A DNA stretch of 14,257 nt, taken from the NCBI GenBank assembly GCA_023250495.1, contig JAHFAP010000056.1, forward strand, positions 1-14,257, written 5' to 3'. The first letter of the stretch is position 1. Each line of letters begins with the position of its first letter. Shown in pieces: positions 1-5,156 of the stretch. The position numbers and the translations under genes were made by a program. The notes below the pieces were generated by a model, which was not told the DNA's origin, did not search any database, and worked only from the letters and a program-made list of their open reading frames with translations. This DNA is from Deltaproteobacteria bacterium (GTDB lineage: Bacteria > Desulfobacterota > Binatia > UBA9968).

Positions 1-318
1 ACTGCCCGCCCGCCCACCGAAGATGCCATATTCGTGTTGCAGAGAGACGAGGTCTACGTTGTTGGTGTTCAGGAAGTCGGCGGCGCGGCGGTAAGAGTCA
101 ATATCCTTCTCCGTCAGCTCAAATCGAACGCGGGTCGGATAGGCGTAGCCGGCCTCGATGTCGTTGACGGGCAGGGCGATGCACGTTGTTCCAACGTATT
201 CGGCGGCGATGGCCTCACACAAGTCGGTGGTGAACGTGGCGATGCCGCACTGGCGCGGCAAGTAGTTGCCGATGAACCCAATGCGGTTGATCGTTGAACT
301 GGTTGGACTGTGTTCCAT
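1..318 (-). CDS. Glycosyltransferase family 4, N-terminal part (runs off the left edge)
   Basis: An open frame reads from an ATG at 318 to base 1 with no stop, giving 106 residues of a longer protein. Residues 17-30 read GNYLPRQCGIATFT and residues 92-102 read SLQHEYGIFGG. Both resemble the N-terminal Rossmann half of family-4 (GT-B) glycosyltransferases, where the first is the glycine-rich start and the second follows the first few strands. Such enzymes move a sugar from a nucleotide-sugar donor to a glycan or lipid acceptor at the cytoplasmic side of the membrane. The donor-binding C-terminal half is outside the window, so substrate cannot be inferred. GGAAGGAG lies about 8 bases before the ATG and supports this start. 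An in-frame ATG three codons earlier sits directly on the ribosome-binding site and is less likely. Family is fairly sure; role in surface polysaccharide synthesis is only a guess. Confidence 0.85.
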   Translation of the reverse strand, partial: MEHSPTSSTINRIGFIGNYLPRQCGIATFTTDLCEAIAAEYVGTTCIALPVNDIEAGYAYPTRVRFELTEKDIDSYRRAADFLNTNNVDLVSLQHEYGIFGGRAGS

Positions 319-384
319 GACGAACATCTCCTTCCTGGCAACACCACTCCCCTTGCTAGCTATTTCCTGGCCAATAAACGCAAA

Positions 385-410
385 GAGGCGGTTATCCTAG
401 GGACCGCCTC
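385..410 (-). terminator. Hairpin, possible weak terminator after the toxin-antitoxin pair
   Basis: GAGGCGGT (385-392) and ACCGCCTC (403-410) form a perfect 8-bp stem with a 10-base loop. Read on the minus strand, the stem is followed by TTTGCGTTT, a poor U-tract. It lies downstream of the toxin remnant and upstream of the glycosyltransferase, so it could end toxin-antitoxin transcripts or shape the glycosyltransferase leader. The rest of the 297-base gap between these two genes (319-615) shows no coding frame or convincing promoter, apart from an AT-rich patch near 565-580. Confidence 0.35.
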
Positions 411-416
411 CGCGAT

Positions 417-440
417 ACTCGGAAAAGATTGTGACCGAGT
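417..440. repeat. Small inverted repeat next to the 385-410 hairpin
   Basis: ACTCGG (417-422) and CCGAGT (435-440) are a 6-bp inverted repeat around a 12-base loop. It is separated by 6 bases from the 8-bp hairpin at 385-410, so a minus-strand transcript would carry two consecutive stem-loops in the glycosyltransferase leader. The stem is short and may be chance. Confidence 0.3.
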
Positions 441-615
441 GTTTGCTATGTGGATGTTGGGCCGCCAGTCGTTACATCGTCAATCACTATAACAGACGGC
501 CAGGATAAAGATACCTAATTCCTCGATTAATTTGCGTCACTTAAGGAACGTCGTCGCCTGAGTTGATATATTATGCTCCATTGGAAGAGGCGAACAGTTA
601 AGGGCTGATGTTTCG

Positions 616-903
616 TCAATCGGGAAGATCGGGAAGTTGAGCCCCGTGCCATACTGCAACAACCCAAATAACTCTTCCTTCCACCCGATAAAAGAAACGA
701 TAAGGCGCGACTATAACCTCTCGCTAGGGAAGTTGTGGAAACTCCGGGATAACTTTTCCAGAGGCAGGAAAACGTTCCAATCTGCGGAGGACTTTTTCGG
801 CCCGACGCCGGAACTCAGCCGCTGCCCGGGGATTCTCTCGTTGAATGTACTTCAGAGCCCCAAGGAACTGGGAGCGGCCTGTTGGCGTGAAGCGAAGTTT
901 CAC
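616..903 (-). pseudogene. ParE/RelE-superfamily toxin interrupted by an in-frame TAG
   Basis: A GTG at 903 opens a frame of 95 residues to a TGA at 616-618, broken only by TAG at codon 60 (724-726). Before the stop it reads like the N-terminal helical part of ParE toxins (FTPTGRSQFLGAL, then a charged helix and LERFPASGKVIPEFPQLP). After it the frame continues as REVIVAPYRFFYRVEG and VVAVWHGAQLPDLPD, the conserved C-terminal sheet of the family. Total length fits a normal ParE/RelE protein of 90-100 residues. ParE toxins attack DNA gyrase and RelE relatives cut mRNA on the ribosome; the sequence leans to ParE. The GTG overlaps the antitoxin stop by four bases (GTGA), so the pair was translationally coupled. 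The 59-residue product lacks the C-terminal half and should be inactive. A tyrosine codon is one base away from TAG. Sequencing error or readthrough cannot be excluded. Confidence 0.85.
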
Positions 904-1181
904 TTGCTGTTGGGTGCCAACCCTGTGTCGGCTTCAGCGAGCACATCGTCAAGATCATATCCCGCGCCAGCCGCGATTTCCTTCTCTCCACGAGCAAGGA
1001 GTTCCAAGATCTGACGCTGTTGCTCCGCACGCTCATAGGCGGACACGCTCAGCATAACAGCAGCCGCCCTTCCCCTTTGGGTAATGATTAATGGGTCCTT
1101 TGAGGTACGGACACGTTTTAAAACAGCAGACGCATCTTGCCGCAGATCGGTAACAGGAATGATTTCAGGCATTTTAGCCAT
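900..1181 (-). CDS. Phd/YefM-family antitoxin
   Basis: Ninety-three residues. Residues 5-50 show the Phd/YefM N-terminal DNA-binding fold: PEIIPVTDLRQDASAVLKRV, then PLIITQRGRAAAVMLSVSAYE, the usual strand-helix-strand pattern with an 'ITQRGR' turn. The C-terminal part is an acidic, probably disordered tail (GYDLDDVLAEADTG) of the kind that wraps and blocks the partner toxin. The start is set at the ATG at 1181, with a GGAGG-type site about 9 bases upstream; the ATG at 1187 is too close to that site, and the ATG at 1172 would remove three residues. The stop overlaps the GTG of the toxin remnant by four bases. The family represses its own operon, and the direct repeat just upstream is the likely operator. 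The antitoxin frame is intact although its toxin carries a nonsense codon. Confidence 0.9.
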   Translation of the reverse strand: MAKMPEIIPVTDLRQDASAVLKRVRTSKDPLIITQRGRAAAVMLSVSAYERAEQQRQILELLARGEKEIAAGAGYDLDDVLAEADTGLAPNSK

Positions 1182-1194
1182 TGACATACCCTCC

Positions 1195-1215
1195 AAACGT
1201 ACTTGTAAACGTACT
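1195..1215. promoter_or_regulatory. Likely operator of the toxin-antitoxin pair: 9-base direct repeat
   Basis: AAACGTACT occurs at 1195-1203 and again, perfectly, at 1207-1215, a 12-base period. Each copy contains the palindromic core GTAC (centres at 1200.5 and 1212.5). It lies 13 bases upstream of the antitoxin start. From memory, YefM of E. coli binds two repeats with TGTACA cores 12 bp apart, so spacing and core both fit autoregulation. Function is inferred from position and symmetry. Confidence 0.55.
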
Positions 1216-1300
1216 ACCAACAGAGATTCAACCCAAGAGTTTCTATACACCCATAGGGCGGTCCGGGTGAATGAGAAGTTACGCCGCTACTCTCGAAGTG

Positions 1301-1489
1301 CTAGACGTGGGGAAAGTGCGGATTCCAGGCTACCTCCCACAAGAAACCATCCGGGTCGGCGAAATTACCCGAGTAACCTCCCCATTCGGCGCACTCAGCC
1401 GGCTTTACGATACGTCCGCCCGCTGCGGCGACCTCTTCGAGAAGCCGATCTACCTCCGCTTCCGAGCGAACGTTGTGCAATGCACTTCT
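1301..1489 (-). pseudogene. VOC-family (glyoxalase/bleomycin-resistance) protein, 3' fragment
   Basis: From 1483 to a TAG at 1301-1303 the minus strand encodes a clear C-terminal half of a vicinal-oxygen-chelate protein. It begins ALHNVRSEAEVDRLLEEV, continues AAGGRIVKP and AEWGGYSGNFADPDG, and ends FLWEVAWNPHFPHV. The glutamate in LWEVAWNP is at the position of the metal ligand in this family. Going upstream, the frame reaches a TGA at 1490-1492 and no N-terminal half can be found in any frame up to about 1640. Intact relatives are about 120-140 residues, so more than half of the gene is gone. No start codon with a ribosome-binding site was found. It is read as a decayed remnant. Confidence 0.8.
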
Positions 1490-1664
1490 TCATACGGCCT
1501 GTCCTTATCTATTGCGAACTATTAAATAGGCTAGCCAGCACAGCAAGACTAATAACCCTTAACGTAAGGGCGGGTTTTGACGAACTCGGCGTCCGTCCCC
1601 AACACACCCGCAAGCTACGTATAGCTTTGCCGTCTCGATTCAAAACTGGGAAGCTCAAGGACAA

Positions 1665-1811
1665 TCAGAACGGGATATCGTCATCAAAAGGCGGGGTCTG
1701 GCCTGCGGGTGCCGGCTCGCCGGGCGCTTCAGCTTCCGCCTCTGGCGCGACGCGCGTGCCACCGCCCAGGAACCTGACCCGCTGGGCAACGATTTCCGTG
1801 GCCTAGCGCTT
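1665..1811 (-). pseudogene. Second, displaced copy of the 3' end of ssb
   Basis: This stretch repeats the last 46 codons of the intact ssb (2076-2501) in the same orientation. It covers the end of the OB fold (TEIVAQRVRFL), the glycine run, the Ala/Glu/Pro linker and the acidic tip DDDIPF with its TGA at 1665-1667. Against the working gene it has eight base changes, all at synonymous third positions, and lacks two glycine codons (6 bases). Just upstream of the matching part the frame meets TAG at 1803-1805, where the intact gene has a tyrosine codon, and similarity fades soon after. It cannot be translated as an SSB. Short matches near 1816-1860 may be further decayed ssb sequence but are not reliable. 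The 175 bases to its left (1490-1664) hold only a 6-bp hairpin (CCCTTA/TAAGGG, 1556-1570). Confidence 0.85.
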
Positions 1812-1844
1812 GGCCGCTGCATCCGCTCGTTAGAGGCCCTAGGG

Positions 1845-1931
1845 TTACTGCGGATGCTTTGTGGCGTCGAGGGCTGCGTAGACAAACAGCACCGCGACGC
1901 CAACCATAATCAGTGCAACCAGAATATGCAC
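1845..1931 (-). CDS. Tiny predicted membrane protein (28 residues)
   Basis: A GTG at 1931 opens a 28-residue frame to TAA at 1845-1847. Residues 3-20 (ILVALIMVGVAVLFVYAA) would form one transmembrane helix, followed by a short polar tail, DATKHPQ. AAGGAG lies exactly 8 bases before the GTG, inside the end of the preceding 38-residue frame, which stops 2 bases before this start; this fits coupled translation. I do not recognise a family. Single-helix peptides of this size include type I toxins, small respiratory or transporter subunits and phage membrane proteins, and nothing here chooses among them. The strong ribosome-binding site and the clean hydrophobic helix are the only evidence that it is a gene. 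Confidence 0.45.
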   Translation of the reverse strand: MHILVALIMVGVAVLFVYAALDATKHPQ

Positions 1932-1933
1932 AA

Positions 1934-2050
1934 TTAAAGCTCCTTCAGTCGCTCAATCTCCTTCTCGATCCGCTTGTGCAAGACATGAATCCCAAACGAG
2001 ATGATAAAGACGGCAGTCACATCACCGACGATCAGTGCCCAGTTTGCCAC
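1934..2050 (-). CDS. Tiny predicted membrane protein (38 residues)
   Basis: A GTG at 2050 starts a 38-residue frame to TAA at 1934-1936. An in-frame TAA lies immediately before the GTG, so the protein cannot be longer. Residues 3-24 (WALIVGDVTAVFIISFGIHVL) form a likely transmembrane helix, and residues 25-38 (HKRIEKEIERLKEL) form a highly charged amphipathic helix that would lie in the cytoplasm. It starts 25 bases after the intact ssb stop on the same strand and ends 2 bases before the next small frame, so all three could share the ssb transcript. No clear ribosome-binding site precedes the GTG, which lowers confidence. Family and function are not recognised. Confidence 0.4.
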   Translation of the reverse strand: MANWALIVGDVTAVFIISFGIHVLHKRIEKEIERLKEL

Positions 2051-2075
2051 TTAAAACTGGAAAGCCTGGCAAAGT

Positions 2076-2501
2076 TCAGAACGGGATGTCGTCATCGAAA
2101 GGTGGGGTCTGGCCTGCGGGTGCCGGCTCACCGGGCGCTTCAGCTTCCGCCTCGGGCGCGACGCGCGTGCCGCCGCCACCGCCCAGGAACCTGACCCGCT
2201 GGGCGACGATCTCGGTGATATAACGCTTGGTGCCGTTCTTGTCGTCGTAAGAGCGGTTGCGGATGCTCCCCTCGATATAAGCCTGGCGGCCTTTGGCGAG
2301 GTACTGCGCGCAGGTTTCACCCTGCTTCCCCCAAACGATAATGTTGTGCCACTCGGTTCTCTCCTGGCGCTTCCCCTCGGCATCATTCCAGACCTCGCTA
2401 GTGGCGAGGGAAAACCGGGCCACCGCCCGGCCGTTGGGGGTGTAGCGCACCTCCGGGTCTTTGCCAAGATTGCCGATGAGGATGACTTTATTGACCGACA
2501 T
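2076..2501 (-). CDS. ssb: Single-stranded DNA-binding protein SSB
   Basis: A protein of 141 residues. Residues 1-106 are the OB fold, starting SVNKVILIGNLGKDPEVRYT and including VARFSLATSEVWND, TEWHNIIVWGK and YIEGSIRNRSYDD. A short low-complexity linker (about 107-134: five glycines, then Ala/Glu/Pro) leads to the acidic tip DDDIPF at 136-141, which in this family recruits replication and repair partners. It coats single-stranded DNA as a tetramer in replication, recombination and repair. The linker is short, but the length is within the range of bacterial SSBs. The ATG at 2501 is chosen because AGGAGG lies just upstream and MSVNKV matches the family start; an earlier in-frame start at 2528 lies upstream of that site. 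It diverges from plsC. A partial second copy of its 3' end lies 264 bases downstream of its stop. Confidence 0.97.
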   Translation of the reverse strand: MSVNKVILIGNLGKDPEVRYTPNGRAVARFSLATSEVWNDAEGKRQERTEWHNIIVWGKQGETCAQYLAKGRQAYIEGSIRNRSYDDKNGTKRYITEIVAQRVRFLGGGGGTRVAPEAEAEAPGEPAPAGQTPPFDDDIPF

Positions 2502-2531
2502 GGGAACCTCCTGGGGAAAGGATGACAATTG

Positions 2532-2560
2532 ACCTTATCGCCGGGAAATTTTTTAGTCAA
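2532..2560 (-). promoter_or_regulatory. Sigma70-type promoter for ssb
   Basis: On the minus strand TTGACT (2560-2555) and TAAGGT (2537-2532) are separated by 17 bases. This gives a predicted start near 2525 and a leader of about 25 bases to the ssb ATG. The spacing is ideal and the -35 box is one base from consensus. Confidence 0.65.
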
Positions 2561-2596
2561 TAAAAAAATGCGCCTGTCCGCCTCTCGCAGATTTCA

Positions 2597-2625
2597 TTGC
2601 TTTTTTGCTCTGCGTGAATTAAAAT
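2597..2625 (+). promoter_or_regulatory. Sigma70-type promoter for the plsC operon
   Basis: TTGCTT (2597-2602) and TAAAAT (2620-2625) are separated by 17 bases in an AT-rich stretch. The predicted start is near 2632, about 55 bases before the plsC ATG. It is the only good plus-strand promoter seen ahead of the six-gene cluster. Confidence 0.6.
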
Positions 2626-2685
2626 GAAACACTTTTCGCTGATTTTTTGAATAATTAGTCGCTGCTAGAAATCAGTTTTATTTGA

Positions 2686-3456
2686 ATGCGATACTACCTC
2701 AAGTTGCTTCTCATCAGCTTAATCACCCCGCCACTAGGCCTCTTGGTTCTCCTCTTGGCGCCGGCCGATCCGAAAGGAAAGCTCGCGTATGCCATCGGCC
2801 GGAGTTGGACCTGGGCGATCTTGAAAGTTGGCGGGATCCGTCTGAGAGTTCAGGGCCTGGATCGGCTGGACTCCAGCCGGCAATATATCTTCATAGCCAA
2901 TCATCAAAGCAACCTCGACATTCCTGTGCTGATTCAAGGCCTGCGGAAGTTCCAGCTCCGCTGGATCGCAAAGAAACAGCTCGCCTATGTTCCCTTCTTC
3001 GGTTGGGCGCTATGGGCTTCGAGGCATATCCTCGTTGATCGTTCCGATCGCGCCGGGGCGATGGCGGGCTTGAAAAAGGCGAAGGAAAGAATCGCCGGCG
3101 GAATCTCCGTGGTCATCTTCCCTGAAGGCACCCGCAGTGCCGATGGGCAGCTTCTGCCTTTCAAGAGAGGCGGCTTCCTTCTGGCTGTCCAGGCAAAGAC
3201 CCCCATCGTGCCGATCACGATCAACGGCAGCTCGGCTATTCTGCCCAGGGGAGACTGGCGGCTCAGAGCCGGGGAGGTAGAAGTGATCGTGAGCGAGCCG
3301 ATCTACCTTGAGCAGCAGCACGCGAAAGACGTCAACATCCTCGTCAGCCAAGTGCGCGCGATCATCGAGTCGAACTCTCGCAGCCGCGCCCGCCCGACGA
3401 GTGAAAATTCAGATCGCGCTCAGGCCCTGGCGGGGCAGGTCTTGGGAGTAAGGTAA
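2686..3456 (+). CDS. plsC: 1-acyl-sn-glycerol-3-phosphate acyltransferase
   Basis: A protein of 256 residues that adds the second acyl chain to lysophosphatidic acid to make phosphatidic acid, the precursor of membrane phospholipids, at the inner face of the cytoplasmic membrane. A hydrophobic N-terminal segment (about 4-25) anchors it. The acyltransferase motifs are in order: NHQSNLD at 72-78 (catalytic HX4D, H73 and D78), the KKQLAYVPFFGW segment at 96-107, FPEGTRS at 145-151, and VPITI at 175-179. Length is normal for PlsC. The C-terminal 40 residues are polar and not conserved in the family as far as I know. The ATG is the first in frame, but no clear ribosome-binding site precedes it. 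It is the first gene of a close-packed plus-strand cluster; rnj starts 8 bases after its stop. Confidence 0.95.
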   Translation: MRYYLKLLLISLITPPLGLLVLLLAPADPKGKLAYAIGRSWTWAILKVGGIRLRVQGLDRLDSSRQYIFIANHQSNLDIPVLIQGLRKFQLRWIAKKQLAYVPFFGWALWASRHILVDRSDRAGAMAGLKKAKERIAGGISVVIFPEGTRSADGQLLPFKRGGFLLAVQAKTPIVPITINGSSAILPRGDWRLRAGEVEVIVSEPIYLEQQHAKDVNILVSQVRAIIESNSRSRARPTSENSDRAQALAGQVLGVR

Positions 3457-3464
3457 AGGCGTCT

Positions 3465-5120
3465 ATGGAGCCGGTCAAAGTCATACCGCTCGGTGGGTTG
3501 GGAGAGTTCGGATTGAACATGATGCTCCTGGAATACGCCGATGAAGCGATCGCTATCGACTGCGGCTTGATGTTTCCGGGAGCGGATCTCTTTGGGATCG
3601 ACCTGGTGATACCCGACGTGAGCTACCTCCTGGACAACAAGATAGCGCTCCATGGCATCGTTCTTACCCATGCCCATGAAGATCACATCGGAGCTCTGCC
3701 TTTCATCCTCAAGCAGCTCGATGCGCCGGTCTTCGCCACGCGCCTCACTCTCGGCCTGTTGAAGAACAAGCTCAAGGAGCACGGCCTGGACAGAACTGCC
3801 GATTTGCGGGAGATCAAGGCGGGGCAGCCCTGGCAGCTCGGGCCGTTCAAGCTGGAAGGAATCCGGGTTACGCACAGTCTCATGGACTGCCTCGCCGTCG
3901 CGGTTCATACGCCGGCCGGAGTCGTCATCCACACCGGCGATTTCAAGATCGACCAGACTCCGATGAACGGTGAGTGTTTCGATTTCCAAAAATTCGCCGC
4001 TTACGGAGAAAAGGGAGTGCTGCTGCTCCTGTCCGATTCGACCAACGTGGAGCGCGCGGGCTATACCCCTTCGGAGCGCGAAGTGGGCAAGAATCTGGAG
4101 GAGATCTTCTCTCGAAGCAGAGGAAAAATTTTCGTCGCCACCTTTTCTTCGAACATCCCGCGCATCCAGCAGGTGGCGGACATTTCGCAGCAGGCAGGAC
4201 GCAGGCTCGTCCTGAGCGGCCGCAGCATGGTCAACAATGCCCAGATCGCTTCAGAGCTGGGCTACCTCCAGCTGCCGAAAGGTGTCATGACCGAAGGCGA
4301 GCCCTGGCAGAACCTCGCCCGCGAGCAAATCACCTTTCTCACCACCGGCAGCCAAGGAGAGCCGCTCTCCGCCCTCCATAGAGTCGCTCTGGACGACCAC
4401 AAGTCGATCAGAATCGAGCCGGGAGATACGGTGATCCTTTCCTCAAAATTCATCCCCGGAAACGAAAAGACCATCACCAACCTCATCAACCATCTTTATC
4501 GCCGCGGCGCCGAGGTCCATTACGAGAGCGTCTCGGAAATCCATGTCTCGGGCCACGCCAGCCAGGAAGAGCTCAAGGCGATGCTGCATCTCACTCGCCC
4601 GCGCTACTTCGTCCCTGTCCATGGCGAATACCGCCATCTCGTGCGCCATATCCAGCTTGCCCAGGCCGTTGGCATCCCGGCGGAGAACTGCTTCCTGCTG
4701 GAGGATGGAGAGGTGTTGGAGCTGACTTCAGACACCGCGAGAAGAGTGGCCCCCATCTCCGTCGGACGGGTCTTTGTCGATGGGAAGGGAGTCGGGGATG
4801 TAGAGGATGTCGTGATCCGGGACCGCAGACACCTCTCGGAAGACGGCATGGTCCTCGCGGTGATGGCGATCCATCAGCAGAGCGGCGAAGTGGTGGCCGG
4901 GCCGGATCTGATCTCGCGCGGCTTTATGCGCGCCGACGGAGGCGAGGAGATCTTAGAGCGGGCCAAGCAGGTGGTCTTGCAGACACTAAGAGATACCAAT
5001 CGGGAAACGCGCAGCGACCCGGGAGAAGCGCAGGAGGAAGTGCGCAAGGCCCTGCGGCGCTACTTTTATAAAACTCTCGAGCGGCGGCCCGTCGTGCTCG
5101 CCTTCATTATGGAAACTTGA
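3465..5120 (+). CDS. rnj: Ribonuclease J
   Basis: A protein of 551 residues, full length for RNase J, a zinc-dependent 5'-to-3' exonuclease and endonuclease in mRNA decay and rRNA maturation. The metallo-beta-lactamase site is complete: H69, H71, D73 and H74 in LTHAHEDHIGALP, H137 (RVTHSLMD), D159 (IHTGDFK) and H386 (VPVHGEYRHL). The beta-CASP insert carries TTGSQGEP (293-300) and HVSGHA (360-365). The C-terminal domain (about 450-551) is present and ends in the usual aromatic and Arg/Lys-rich helix. The ATG at 3465 follows a purine-rich stretch (AAGGTAAAGG). It lies between plsC and ftsK in the probable operon. RNase J is common in Firmicutes and also found in deltaproteobacteria and related lineages, which helps place the organism. 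Confidence 0.96.
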   Translation: MEPVKVIPLGGLGEFGLNMMLLEYADEAIAIDCGLMFPGADLFGIDLVIPDVSYLLDNKIALHGIVLTHAHEDHIGALPFILKQLDAPVFATRLTLGLLKNKLKEHGLDRTADLREIKAGQPWQLGPFKLEGIRVTHSLMDCLAVAVHTPAGVVIHTGDFKIDQTPMNGECFDFQKFAAYGEKGVLLLLSDSTNVERAGYTPSEREVGKNLEEIFSRSRGKIFVATFSSNIPRIQQVADISQQAGRRLVLSGRSMVNNAQIASELGYLQLPKGVMTEGEPWQNLAREQITFLTTGSQGEPLSALHRVALDDHKSIRIEPGDTVILSSKFIPGNEKTITNLINHLYRRGAEVHYESVSEIHVSGHASQEELKAMLHLTRPRYFVPVHGEYRHLVRHIQLAQAVGIPAENCFLLEDGEVLELTSDTARRVAPISVGRVFVDGKGVGDVEDVVIRDRRHLSEDGMVLAVMAIHQQSGEVVAGPDLISRGFMRADGGEEILERAKQVVLQTLRDTNRETRSDPGEAQEEVRKALRRYFYKTLERRPVVLAFIMET

Positions 5121-5156
5121 CCGCAAGGCTTGCTGATGGCGCCATAAGGACTCGCT

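Noticed and set aside
724..726. Genome-wide recoding of TAG as an amino acid, to explain the toxin stop
   Set aside because: TAG also serves as the end of ftsK, lolA and the dksA-like gene at positions that match family length, so TAG is a normal stop here.
637..1014. A 125-codon plus-strand frame over the toxin
   Set aside because: The minus strand encodes a clear ParE-type sequence over the same bases; the plus frame has no recognised motif.
1556..1570. CCCTTA/TAAGGG hairpin as terminator for the ssb transcript
   Set aside because: The stem is only 6 bp with a 3-base loop and weak following Ts, so it is too weak to call.
1084..1806. A 240-codon plus-strand frame across the antitoxin start, the VOC fragment and the ssb tail
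   Set aside because: It runs antisense to three recognisable minus-strand sequences, and its translation shows no domain pattern.
1816..1860. Continuation of ssb similarity beyond the clean tail copy
   Set aside because: There are only short matches (one of about 10 bases) with unequal spacing, and the stretch overlaps the end of the 28-residue frame, so it is not counted as part of the copy.
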